A stretch of DNA of 64,000 nucleotides from Marivirga arenosa (GTDB lineage: Bacteria; Bacteroidota; Bacteroidia; Cytophagales; Cyclobacteriaceae), in contig NZ_CP129968.2 in assembly GCF_030503875.2 (NCBI RefSeq), positions 806,001 to 870,000 of the forward strand, given 5' to 3'. Each line of letters starts with the position of its first letter. The stretch's first letter is position 1. This document shows, piece after piece, positions 28,540 to 37,033 of this stretch. The position numbers were made by a program, and so were the translations under genes. The notes beneath the pieces were generated by a model. That model was not told the origin of the DNA, made no database searches, and worked only from the letters and a program-made list of their open reading frames with translations.

Positions 28540-29319
28540 ATGAAAAAAATCGAATTTTATAAATATCAAGGCACAGGAAATGATTTCGTGGTGGTGGATA
28601 ATCGTGAGAAAAGCCTTGATAGAAATGATAGATCTATAGCACAAAACCTTTGTGATCGGAAATTCGGAGTGGGGTCTGATGGCTTAATTTTAATAGAAAA
28701 CCATTCAGAATATGATTTTGAAATGGTGTTCTTTAATCCGGACGGTTCTCAAAGCATGTGCGGAAACGGGAGTAGATGCGCAGTAAAATTTGCTCAGTTT
28801 TTAGGCATTATTCAAAATGAAACTACTTTTCTGTCAACTGATGGTATTCATGAAGCTTCCATTGAAGGAGATATTGTACGCTTAAGTATGCATGATGTTG
28901 ATCAAAGCAGAATGCAGGATTTTTCAGATCATTTAACCATCAATACTGGCTCCCCTCATTATGTTCTATTTACCAGTAATTTAAAAGATAAGGATATAAA
29001 GGAAGAAGGATCAGCGATTCGATACAGCAAAGAATTTGCAGCTGAAGGGATCAATGTTAATTTTGTTGAGAAGCAATCAGAAAGTGAAATTTCCGTTCGT
29101 ACTTATGAGCGGGGAGTTGAAAATGAAACATTATCTTGTGGGACAGGAGTGACGGCTTGTGCCATTGCACATGTGATGCATGGCGGTAAATCTCCTGTTA
29201 AAATTGAAACCTTAGGTGGTAGCTTGAGTGTTGAATTTAAGCTAACTGAAGGAAAGGCAGAAAACGTTTATTTAATCGGACCAGCAAAGAAAGTTTTTAA
29301 AGGTGAAATCGAGCTTTAA
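28540..29319 (+). CDS. dapF: Diaminopimelate epimerase
   Basis: 259 residues. Interconverts LL- and meso-diaminopimelate for lysine and peptidoglycan synthesis. FYKYQGTGNDFVVVDN opens the protein. The two catalytic Cys are in MCGNGSRCA and LSCGTGVTAC. Cytosolic. Located before secA with a 68-bp gap, in which AAGCG...CGCTT (29341-29360) is a weak hairpin. Confidence 0.96.
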   Translation: MKKIEFYKYQGTGNDFVVVDNREKSLDRNDRSIAQNLCDRKFGVGSDGLILIENHSEYDFEMVFFNPDGSQSMCGNGSRCAVKFAQFLGIIQNETTFLSTDGIHEASIEGDIVRLSMHDVDQSRMQDFSDHLTINTGSPHYVLFTSNLKDKDIKEEGSAIRYSKEFAAEGINVNFVEKQSESEISVRTYERGVENETLSCGTGVTACAIAHVMHGGKSPVKIETLGGSLSVEFKLTEGKAENVYLIGPAKKVFKGEIEL

Positions 29320-29387
29320 AAATTCATATAAATCATAAAAAAGCGTGTAAATTAGCGCTTAGTTAAAAAATATTACAGCAAAAAAGC

Positions 29388-32300
29388 ATGTTTGACTTTA
29401 TAGCAAAAGGACTAACCAAAGTATTCGGAACCAAATCCGATAGAGATATAAAAGAAGTTTTACCTCTAGTAGAACAGATCAATAAAGAATTTGCGCAATT
29501 AAAAGACTTATCTCATGATGAGTTGAGAGCCAGAACGAATAGCGTAATGGATAAAATCAATCAATATTTAAAAGAGATTGATGATCAAATTGCTGCACTT
29601 CACACTAAGGTGGATGAAAATCCTGATATGGATTTACACACCAAGGAAGATTTGTTTAATCAGATCGATGATTTAGAAGAAAAAAGAAATGAAAAGTTGG
29701 AGGAGGTGCTACTAGACGTACTTCCTGAAACTTTTGCCATAGTAAAAGACACAGCCAGAAGATTCATGGAAAATGAACAGCTGGAGGTTACTGCTACTAT
29801 GTTTGATAAAGAAATGTCCGGTAAAGCTGAACATGTTAACTTAAGCGGTGATAAAGCCATCTGGAATAACAGCTGGAAAGCGGCAGGAAATGAAATGACC
29901 TGGGGTATGATGCATTATGACGTCCAGCTTATTGGGGGTATCGTATTGCACAAAGGTAAAATTGCGGAGATGGCTACGGGTGAAGGTAAAACCCTAGTGG
30001 CTACTTTACCAGCCTTCCTAAATGCATTAGCAAAAAGAGGGGTTCACGTGGTAACGGTTAATGATTACCTTGCAAAGCGTGACTCTGAATGGATGGCGCC
30101 TATCTATCAATTTCATGGAATATCTTGTGATTGTATCGATAAATACCAGCCTAACTCTGAAGAAAGAAGAGCGGCCTATCAATCAGATATTGTGTATGGT
30201 ACGAATAACGAATTTGGCTTCGATTATTTGAGAGATAATATGACGCGTGAAACCAAAGAGTTGGTACAAGGTAAACACCACTTTGCTATGATTGATGAGG
30301 TAGATTCTGTATTAATTGATGAGGCTAGAACTCCATTGATTATTTCAGGTCCAGTACCTAAAGGAGATGTTCACGAATTCGATCAGCTAAAGCCAAGAAT
30401 TGAAAAGCTTGTTACGGAACAAAGAAAATTAACGGCTAATTATTTACTTGAAGCTAAAAAGCTCATCAAAGAAGGAAATGAAGAAGAAGGTGGATTAGCT
30501 TTATTTAGAGCTTACAGAGGTTTACCAAAGTATAAGCCATTAATTAAATATTTAAGTGAGCAAGGTATCCGTCAGATTCTACAAAAAACGGAAAATATTT
30601 ATTTAGCAGATAATGCTAAAAGAATGCCTGAGGCGGATGAGCCATTGTTATTCACCATTGAAGAGAAAAATAATAATATAGACCTTACTGAAAAAGGGAT
30701 TGACTTAATCACCAGAGACGGTGAAGATTCTAAATTCTTTATCCTTCCTGACATTGGGGTTGAAATTGCACAACTTGAGAAGGACGAATCTTACTCTAAT
30801 GAGGAAATGTTAGAGAAAAAAGAGGAGCTGATTAAAGATTATTCCGTTAAAGCAGAAAGAATTCACACGGTAAACCAGTTACTAAAAGCCTATACTTTAT
30901 TTGAAAAGGATACGGAATATATTTTAGTAGATGGTAAGGTAAAGATTGTAGATGAACAGACAGGTCGTGTGATGGAAGGAAGAAGATATTCTGACGGACT
31001 ACACCAGGCGATTGAATCTAAAGAAAATGTAAAGGTTGAGGATGCTACTCAAACCTATGCGACTATTACCTTACAGAATTATTTCAGAATGTACCACAAA
31101 TTATCAGGTATGACCGGTACTGCAGAAACAGAAGCGGGTGAGTTCTGGGATATTTACGAATTGGATGTGGTGGTTATTCCTACTAACAAACCAATTGTAA
31201 GAGACGATAGACAAGATAAAGTGTATAAAACGGTTCGCGAGAAATTCAATGCCGTAACTGAAGAAATTGTAGCCATGAGTGAAGCTGGAAGACCTGTTTT
31301 GGTTGGTACTACTTCCGTTGAGATTTCTGAGATCTTAAGCCGTATGTTGAATATGCGTAAGATCAAACACCAGGTATTGAACGCAAAACAACACGCTAAA
31401 GAGGCAGATGTAGTAGCAGAAGCTGGTAAACCAGGTACAGTTACTATTGCCACTAACATGGCGGGTCGTGGTACCGATATTAAGCTAGCTAAAGAGTCGA
31501 AAGAGGCAGGAGGTTTGGCCATAATCGGTACTGAAAGACACGAATCAAGACGAGTAGATAGACAGTTAAGAGGTCGTTCAGGTCGTCAGGGAGACCCAGG
31601 GTCATCTCAATTCTTTGTTTCCTTAGAGGATAACCTAATGAGGATGTTTGGTTCGGATAGAATTGCCAAGTTGATGGATAGAATGGGACTGGAAGAAGGA
31701 GAGGTAATCCAGCACTCTATGATTTCTAAATCAATTGAAAGAGCACAGAAGAAAGTAGAGGAAAATAACTTTGGTACTCGTAAGCGATTATTGGAGTATG
31801 ATGATGTGATGAATTCGCAGCGTGAAGTAATTTATAAGAGAAGAAAGAATGCACTTTACGGAGAAAGGCTTCAGCTTGATATCATGAATATGTTGTTCGA
31901 TACCTGCGAGGATATCGTGAACAACGCAAAAGCTACCAATGCTTTTGATGATTTCAGATTAAGCATCTTAAGTACTTTCGGTGTTGATTTTGAGATCACT
32001 CAAGAAGAATTTGATAGCATTAAGGAGGCAGAACTTACTGCAAAGTTATATGATTATGTTTACAGCTCTTATAAGGCTAAAAACGAGAAAATTAGAGAAA
32101 AAGCTTTTCCTATCTTAAAAGATATTTCTAAGAATAAAGGGGCTACCGTTAAAGATATATTGGTGCCTTTCACGGATGGTAAAAAGCAGATTGGGGTAGT
32201 AACCAATCTTGAGAAAAACTTAGAGACGGAAGGCCATGAAATGATCCTATCAATGGAGAAAATTTCTACTCTTGCTGTGATAGATGAAAATTGGAAAGAG

Positions 32301-32744
32301 CATCTTAGAGAAATGGATGACTTAAAGCAATCTGTGCAGAATGCGGTTTATGAGCAGAAAGATCCGTTACTCATTTACAAATTCGAAGGTTTTGAATTGT
32401 TCAAACGCTTTATCGGTAAATTAAATGAAGATATTAGCTCATTCATGATGAAACTTGATCTACCAGTTCAGGATAGTTCTGAAGTTCAAGCTGCAGCGCA
32501 ACGCAGACAGAAACAAAACTATAAGGAAAGTAAGGAAGAATCAGGTTCTGTATTAAGTGGAGGAGGTCAGAATAAAAATAGACCAGCAGTTGATAAACAG
32601 ATGCCTGCAAAATCTGAAAAGATTGTGGGAAGAAATGATAGAGTAAGCGTACAATATCAGGATGGAAGTGTGAAGAAAGATGTTAAGTTTAAGACGGTAG
32701 AAGAGGACGTTAAAAACAATAAATGTGTATTGTTAGATGAATAG
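29388..32744 (+). CDS. secA: Preprotein translocase ATPase SecA
   Basis: 1118 residues, long for SecA, as is typical of Bacteroidota. Walker A MATGEGKTLVATLPA, DEAD-like MIDEVDSVLIDEARTPLI and the helicase motifs TNMAGRGTDI and RQLRGRSGRQGDPG are all intact. An insertion-rich region lies between NBD1 and the preprotein-binding domain. The C-terminus ends NNKCVLLDE without the CxC...CH zinc motif used for SecB binding in proteobacteria. It drives export through SecYEG. The stop overlaps the SPOR gene by 8 bp. Confidence 0.97.
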   Translation: MFDFIAKGLTKVFGTKSDRDIKEVLPLVEQINKEFAQLKDLSHDELRARTNSVMDKINQYLKEIDDQIAALHTKVDENPDMDLHTKEDLFNQIDDLEEKRNEKLEEVLLDVLPETFAIVKDTARRFMENEQLEVTATMFDKEMSGKAEHVNLSGDKAIWNNSWKAAGNEMTWGMMHYDVQLIGGIVLHKGKIAEMATGEGKTLVATLPAFLNALAKRGVHVVTVNDYLAKRDSEWMAPIYQFHGISCDCIDKYQPNSEERRAAYQSDIVYGTNNEFGFDYLRDNMTRETKELVQGKHHFAMIDEVDSVLIDEARTPLIISGPVPKGDVHEFDQLKPRIEKLVTEQRKLTANYLLEAKKLIKEGNEEEGGLALFRAYRGLPKYKPLIKYLSEQGIRQILQKTENIYLADNAKRMPEADEPLLFTIEEKNNNIDLTEKGIDLITRDGEDSKFFILPDIGVEIAQLEKDESYSNEEMLEKKEELIKDYSVKAERIHTVNQLLKAYTLFEKDTEYILVDGKVKIVDEQTGRVMEGRRYSDGLHQAIESKENVKVEDATQTYATITLQNYFRMYHKLSGMTGTAETEAGEFWDIYELDVVVIPTNKPIVRDDRQDKVYKTVREKFNAVTEEIVAMSEAGRPVLVGTTSVEISEILSRMLNMRKIKHQVLNAKQHAKEADVVAEAGKPGTVTIATNMAGRGTDIKLAKESKEAGGLAIIGTERHESRRVDRQLRGRSGRQGDPGSSQFFVSLEDNLMRMFGSDRIAKLMDRMGLEEGEVIQHSMISKSIERAQKKVEENNFGTRKRLLEYDDVMNSQREVIYKRRKNALYGERLQLDIMNMLFDTCEDIVNNAKATNAFDDFRLSILSTFGVDFEITQEEFDSIKEAELTAKLYDYVYSSYKAKNEKIREKAFPILKDISKNKGATVKDILVPFTDGKKQIGVVTNLEKNLETEGHEMILSMEKISTLAVIDENWKEHLREMDDLKQSVQNAVYEQKDPLLIYKFEGFELFKRFIGKLNEDISSFMMKLDLPVQDSSEVQAAAQRRQKQNYKESKEESGSVLSGGGQNKNRPAVDKQMPAKSEKIVGRNDRVSVQYQDGSVKKDVKFKTVEEDVKNNKCVLLDE

Positions 32745-33246
32745 GTTTGGAAACATCATAGCGGTAATCACTTTAGGCTTCTTTATTTGGGGCTGTGTAA
32801 CTACTCAACAAACTTCCACTGCCAGTAAATCTTACAGTGAGGACTTAAGTCTATATCGGCCTAAAGTAGATACTTCTGTTAGCATGGAAGTAGAAAAAGC
32901 GAACTTTAGAAAAACGAGTGACGATTTTACAGCTCAAGCAGATGTTACTGAGCTATTGAATAAGAAGCTTGATACTTTAGCGGAGAATAATAAAGAGATT
33001 CGCTATGTAAATGGGTATTCTATACAGATTTACAGTGGAAGCAGCAGTGCAGAAGCCTATCAAGCAAGAGATACGGCAAGAGTCGTCTTACCTGAAATCA
33101 GAACAGATGTGGAATACCGACAACCCATTTATAAGGTGAGGGTAGGTCGCTTTACTGAAAGATTGGAGGTGCAGAGAACTTTATTGAAGTTAAAACCTAA
33201 GTTTCCAAGTGCTATCTCAGTACCTCAAAGAATTTATATTAATTAA
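32737..33246 (+). CDS. SPOR-domain lipoprotein
   Basis: 169 residues. The signal peptide ends in lipobox IWGC. The C-terminal ~75 residues form a SPOR domain (GYSIQIYSGSSSAEAYQA ... YKVRVGRFTERLEVQ), which binds denuded septal peptidoglycan. It is probably an envelope lipoprotein acting at division or in wall maintenance. It overlaps secA by 8 bp and is likely translated from the same message. Confidence 0.85.
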   Translation: MNRFGNIIAVITLGFFIWGCVTTQQTSTASKSYSEDLSLYRPKVDTSVSMEVEKANFRKTSDDFTAQADVTELLNKKLDTLAENNKEIRYVNGYSIQIYSGSSSAEAYQARDTARVVLPEIRTDVEYRQPIYKVRVGRFTERLEVQRTLLKLKPKFPSAISVPQRIYIN

Positions 33247-33768
33247 GAAGAAATAATTAAAACCTGTCCAGGTTTATGACGCTCCATCATAACTGATTCA
33301 AGCGTCCGCTTGGATCAATCCAATCATGGATCGTTAAAACCTATCAGGTTACATTTTAGAAAGTAGTGGATTATAAGTAGTTTTCTCTAGCGGGATAAAA
33401 TAATATTTCTATCACCATCTTCTGGATGATGATGATTGATGGTGCCTCTGGCATTGGATATTTCAGTAATAATTTTTTTCGCTTCAGCGAAAACTCTTTT
33501 GTTTTCTTTTGCATCTGTTGTGGTTAAACAATAATTATTTATTAATCTGTACTAACGTTAGAAAACTTTCACCGCAAAAGTGATAAGAGAACACAAAAGA
33601 AAATAACCAAGGTTATTTTTTTATATTGAATAAAGTATGAGGTAGCTAAACTCAACTTAGTTTAATTGGTTATTCAATAGATTTCAGTCGGTGTACCACA
33701 GATTGGAATATAGAAAGCTGGAAACCCATTAAAAATTTCCAGCCTAAGACTTAAAATCAAAATATAAA
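33247..33768. other. Gene-free region with several repeats
   Basis: No convincing gene in about 520 bp. AAACCTG TC CAGGTTT (33260-33275) and AAAACCTATCAGGTT (33336-33350) belong to the repeat family seen at 24229. GACGCT (33278-33283) pairs with AGCGTC (33301-33306) between them. A diverged inverted repeat of about 38 bp pairs 33490-33528 with 33570-33606 (core accgcaaaag...acacaaaag and its complement). A terminator-like hairpin at 33600-33622 follows. It reads as layered intergenic repeats. Confidence 0.6.
33600..33622 (+). terminator. Terminator-like hairpin
   Basis: AAAATAACC AA GGTTATTTT followed by more T. The stem is AT-rich and there is no gene just upstream, so its role is uncertain. 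Confidence 0.4.
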
Positions 33769-34962
33769 ATGGATTTAAAATCAAGGATTCAATCATTAGC
33801 TAAAAGTCAATTTGAGGAAGTAAAAGGATTAAGAGAGCACTTACATGCTAATCCTGAGTTGTCTTTTGAAGAATTTGAAACAGCAAAATTCATCAGCAAA
33901 ACGCTAACAGATTGGGGAATTGATCATCAAACCGGAGTTGCCGATACGGGTACAGTAGTATTGATTAAAGGTAAAAACTCAGACAGTAAAGTAACGGCTT
34001 TAAGAGCAGATATTGATGCCCTTCCCATAAAAGAGCAGAATGAGGTACCTTACAAGAGTAAAAATGAGGGCGTGATGCATGCATGTGGGCATGATGTACA
34101 TACTTCCTGCATGCTAGGTGCAGTTAAAATATTAAATGAACTTAAGGACCAATTTGAAGGGACTATAAAAGTATTATTTCAACCAGGAGAGGAAAAAGTA
34201 CCGGGTGGTGCTTCAAAAATGATTAAAGAAGGAGTTCTTAAAAATCCTGATGTTAATAATATTATTGGGCAACATGTGATGCCATTAATTGATGCTGGTA
34301 AAGTGGGTTTCCGTTCTGGTATGTATATGGCCAGTACCGATGAACTTTATCTTACTATTAAAGGAAAAGGCGGTCATGGTGCTATGCCTGAGCAAAATGT
34401 TGACCCCGTTATCATTTCAGCCAATATATTAGTGGCATTGCAACAAATTGTGAGTCGACACGCAAGCCCTAAAGTGCCTTCCGTAGTTTCTTTCGGGAAA
34501 GTAATAGCCGAAGGTGCTACTAATGTTATTCCTAATGAGGTTTATATAGAAGGAACATTCCGAACTATGGATGAAGAATGGAGAGCTGAAGCGCATAAAA
34601 GAATGCGAAAAATGATTGAAGGCATGGCAGAAAGCATGGGGGCTACTGCTGATTTTGAAATCAGAAAGGGCTATCCATACCTCATCAATGAACCTGAATT
34701 GACCGATAGAGCAAAAGCCAATGCCATAGAATATTTAGGAGAAGAAAATGTGGAGGATTTAGACCTCTGGATGGCAGCAGAAGATTTTGCTTACTTCTCT
34801 CAAGCCACAGATGCCTGTTTCTACCGATTAGGAGTTAGAAATGAAGCCAGAGGCATTACTTCTTCCGTTCACACCCCAACTTTTGATATTGATCCTGTCG
34901 CTTTAGAGACCGGCATGGGTTTAATAGCTTGGTTGGCCATAAAAGAATTAGAGAGTAAGTAA
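33769..34962 (+). CDS. M20-family N-acyl amino-acid amidohydrolase
   Basis: 397 residues, M20D peptidase/amidohydrolase type. Zinc ligands are visible in MHACGHDVHTSC and in FQPGEEKVPGGA (Glu pair). The dimerisation domain begins near TIKGKGGHGAMPE, and a late His ligand lies in SSVHTPTFDID. It hydrolyses N-acyl or aminoacyl amide bonds of small metabolites; the substrate is not resolved. No signal peptide. It is the last core-like gene before the accessory segment. Confidence 0.92.
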   Translation: MDLKSRIQSLAKSQFEEVKGLREHLHANPELSFEEFETAKFISKTLTDWGIDHQTGVADTGTVVLIKGKNSDSKVTALRADIDALPIKEQNEVPYKSKNEGVMHACGHDVHTSCMLGAVKILNELKDQFEGTIKVLFQPGEEKVPGGASKMIKEGVLKNPDVNNIIGQHVMPLIDAGKVGFRSGMYMASTDELYLTIKGKGGHGAMPEQNVDPVIISANILVALQQIVSRHASPKVPSVVSFGKVIAEGATNVIPNEVYIEGTFRTMDEEWRAEAHKRMRKMIEGMAESMGATADFEIRKGYPYLINEPELTDRAKANAIEYLGEENVEDLDLWMAAEDFAYFSQATDACFYRLGVRNEARGITSSVHTPTFDIDPVALETGMGLIAWLAIKELESK

Positions 34963-35004
34963 TTTTCTTTAGAGAGACTATAGGATTTATAACTGTAGAT
35001 TTAT

Positions 35005-35019
35005 ACGTTTATTAAACGT
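35005..35019. repeat. Palindrome ACGTTTA T TAAACGT
   Basis: Perfect 7-bp arms around one base, in the 204-bp gap before the unknown gene pair. It may be an operator; nothing links it to a regulator. Confidence 0.4.
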
Positions 35020-35123
35020 TTAATTACTACTTCTTTCTAGAAAAACTATCCTCATCTCCCTTCTAAAGAGCTTTTTGAAGCTAACTTAATTATTAGTAGA
35101 TTGCTGAAAAATAAAAAGTAGAT

Positions 35124-35145
35124 ACGTGTACCTCGAGGTGCACGT
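35124..35145. repeat. Hairpin just before the gene cassette
   Basis: ACGTGTACC TCGA GGTGCACGT is a 22-bp palindrome with one T/G pair, unusually GC-rich here. It ends 8 bp before the GTTGTAGAGC boundary and has no T run, so it is probably not a terminator. Confidence 0.55.
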
Positions 35146-35153
35146 GTTCAATT

Positions 35154-35163
35154 GTTGTAGAGC
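35154..35163. repeat. Left boundary repeat of the two-gene cassette
   Basis: GTTGTAGAGC, 3 bp before the start codon at 35167, is the exact reverse complement of GCTCTACAAC at 36856-36865 just after the second gene. One further base pair extends the match (T35153 with A36866). See the attC-like feature at 36856. Confidence 0.7.
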
Positions 35164-35166
35164 ATA

Positions 35167-35925
35167 ATGGAGTTCAGAATAGACATATATAACCAAATAA
35201 GGAATGAACATATGCAAGTTCAATCGGAATATTGTATTTATTCAGCTTTATATGAAACAGGTGAAACAATAGAAAATATTGTTGATGACTTGCATAAGGG
35301 AGAAGCCCTTGCGATTGAATTAATTTGGCCAGATAACGACTTACCTTTAATTAGATTTGAAAATTTATTTGGTGAGGGAGATCGCGGAGTAATCAATGAT
35401 TTGAACAAGAAGTGCAAACTTATTTCTAAAAATCAGGATGATTTTGAATTAATATCTGGTTCTGACATTATAATATCTATTGGTGAAATAGACTCAATGA
35501 CCGATGAAGATGCAGATGAACTCAAAGAATTTATACGCCAAGAATTCTCAATTGATATTCATTCTTTAACCAAAACGGTATCTATTTACGAATGGGGAGC
35601 AAGTGGATATTTTGTTGATTTTATAATAAACCTAACTGCAGGATTTAGTCAGGCAGGGATGCAAAAAGTTTATAAATTCTTAAAAACCAAAGGTTATGAC
35701 TACGCACAAGTAGATCAATTTGACTTAAGTAAAGTCAAGAAATATTTAGAAAAAAACTATGAAATTAACCCAACTAACCTAAAACTAAAGTCAACAAGAA
35801 CCTATGAAAATGGTAAAACTAAATTAGTTTTTTCATCAAGGTATACTGATTACACAATTACTATTGATAATAAATCAAATGTCTTGGAGAGTCATGTAAG
35901 ACAGCTTAACCAAACCAATATATAA
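35167..35925 (+). CDS. Unknown cytosolic protein, first gene of a two-gene cassette
   Basis: 252 residues, no signal peptide or membrane segment. The first ~100 residues are acidic with alternating strands and helices. A central segment YEWGASGYFVDFIINLTAG is followed by a helical QKVYKFLKTKGYDYAQVDQF. The C-terminal ~50 residues look like a small beta domain (KLVFSSRYTDYTITID). No family recognised. It starts 3 bp after the cassette boundary, with no room for its own promoter inside the cassette. It is followed after 16 bp by a membrane nuclease-like gene, which suggests a joint function, possibly defence. Confidence 0.8.
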   Translation: MEFRIDIYNQIRNEHMQVQSEYCIYSALYETGETIENIVDDLHKGEALAIELIWPDNDLPLIRFENLFGEGDRGVINDLNKKCKLISKNQDDFELISGSDIIISIGEIDSMTDEDADELKEFIRQEFSIDIHSLTKTVSIYEWGASGYFVDFIINLTAGFSQAGMQKVYKFLKTKGYDYAQVDQFDLSKVKKYLEKNYEINPTNLKLKSTRTYENGKTKLVFSSRYTDYTITIDNKSNVLESHVRQLNQTNI

Positions 35926-35941
35926 ACACTCGTAATATACA

Positions 35942-36853
35942 ATGCAGAAAATAGATTACGGAGATGTAAATAAATTTTTAGTATCAATCGGACTTGTACT
36001 TATTGGGTTAGCAATCTTAGCTCCATATCTTTATTTAAAAGAAGACTTTGGTATTTATATCACAAAGGAACAGTTGTTAAAATTTGAAGAGCCTATTAAA
36101 AACCTGATTATTAACAAACAATTTCAAATAACAAAAATACAGCGTTTAGTACCTTGGGCATCTCTTGGACTACTAATCTTAGGACTAACCTCTAGTATAA
36201 TTGGACTAGTAAGATGGTTTAAAAGACAGGCGAAGATTGATGAAAAGTTTGACAAAGAAATTCAGAAGCTCGACTTAGAGATAGAAAGTTTAACTCCAGA
36301 AGAAAAAATAGAAAAAGCAAAAAATGAAGTCCAAGAAATTCAGTTAGCAGAGCAGCTAGAATTCGAAGATACTCAGTCTAATATAAGTCATTCTTCGAAT
36401 AAGCCTTATTTAGATTATATGAAGATCGAAAATCAATTATATAATCTATTTAAAAATCTAAAAAGCCCTAATTTTGAAATTTATTCTGAACAAAAGTTAG
36501 GAGGTATATTCAATATTGATATGCTCCTGAAAGCAAATACAAACAAATTCTCAGATAGATTAATAGAAATTAAATATTATAAAAACAAACTCCCTGTAAT
36601 TAGTATTCAAAAATCGTTAGATCAACTAAATACATATATTTCTTATTACAAGAAAACAACTAATAAACGTGTAATACCAATCTTATTAATAGTATATAAT
36701 TCAGAAAATAATAGTGATGATATAATCCATTCATGCGGGGACAGAATAAATAAGTACTCAACTGACATTCCTAATCTTCAAAGATTAAAAGTGGAATTTA
36801 TCCCAGAGCACGAACTGCAATCTTTTAATGTTTCTAAATTATTAAAAAGGTAA
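35942..36853 (+). CDS. Membrane protein with PD-(D/E)XK nuclease-like domain
   Basis: 303 residues. Two hydrophobic helices (about 12-32 and 70-92) flank a short loop. A charged coiled coil (about 95-145) leads to a C-terminal domain. There, E163, D193 (FNIDMLL) and E209-x-K211 (RLIEIKYY), followed by a Gln/Tyr-rich helix, match the order of the PD-(D/E)XK nuclease core. The domain would face the cytoplasm if the N-terminus is inside. Activity is inferred from this motif only. Partner of the preceding gene; both lie inside the attC-like boundaries. Confidence 0.75.
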   Translation: MQKIDYGDVNKFLVSIGLVLIGLAILAPYLYLKEDFGIYITKEQLLKFEEPIKNLIINKQFQITKIQRLVPWASLGLLILGLTSSIIGLVRWFKRQAKIDEKFDKEIQKLDLEIESLTPEEKIEKAKNEVQEIQLAEQLEFEDTQSNISHSSNKPYLDYMKIENQLYNLFKNLKSPNFEIYSEQKLGGIFNIDMLLKANTNKFSDRLIEIKYYKNKLPVISIQKSLDQLNTYISYYKKTTNKRVIPILLIVYNSENNSDDIIHSCGDRINKYSTDIPNLQRLKVEFIPEHELQSFNVSKLLKR

Positions 36854-36855
36854 AC

Positions 36856-37013
36856 GCTCTACAACATAACCTATGAAAGAATGGGGTTTTATCGGTCAGG
36901 AAAGTTTGGTGGCACTTGGAAAGTCCGCCACAAGTTTTAAATTTAAATCAAGGCGTGGCTATGTGCGAAACGAGAGGTTAGTGCTTCTAATCCCCACTCA
37001 TCATAGCTAGGCG
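36856..37013 (+). repeat. attC-like palindromic recombination site, candidate
   Basis: The left arm is GCTCTACAAC (36856-36865), 5 bp, then CTATGA (36871-36876). The right arm is TCATAG (37001-37006), 6 bp, then G^TTG at 37013. Joining 37013 to 35155, as in an excised circle, would recreate GTTGTAGAGC and complete an R-L...L-R palindrome of about 158 bp plus the joined end. The interior holds smaller pairings, such as GTGGC (36909-36913) with GCCAC (36927-36931). This is integron attC geometry, but the core GTTGTAG does not fit the GTTRRRY consensus, and no integrase is in the window. Confidence 0.5.
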
Positions 37014-37033
37014 TTGAAATTAATTGTGGTACG

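Noticed and set aside
33387..33560. Minus-strand open stretch encoding TTDAKENKRVFAEAKKIITE and ending at a TAG
   Set aside because: No start codon in frame after the upstream stop, and much of it coincides with the degenerate inverted repeat. It could be a gene remnant, but no family was recognised.
36873..37010. A 45-codon open frame (starting MKEWGFIGQESL) inside the attC-like site
   Set aside because: It spans the palindromic site exactly, has no promoter or start signal, and repeat sequences of this kind can stay open by chance. Treated as part of the recombination-like site.
37014..37033. Target-site duplication of the IS element
   Set aside because: Bases outside the two inverted repeats (ending TGGTACG on the left, starting AAACAATAA on the right) show no matching direct repeat.
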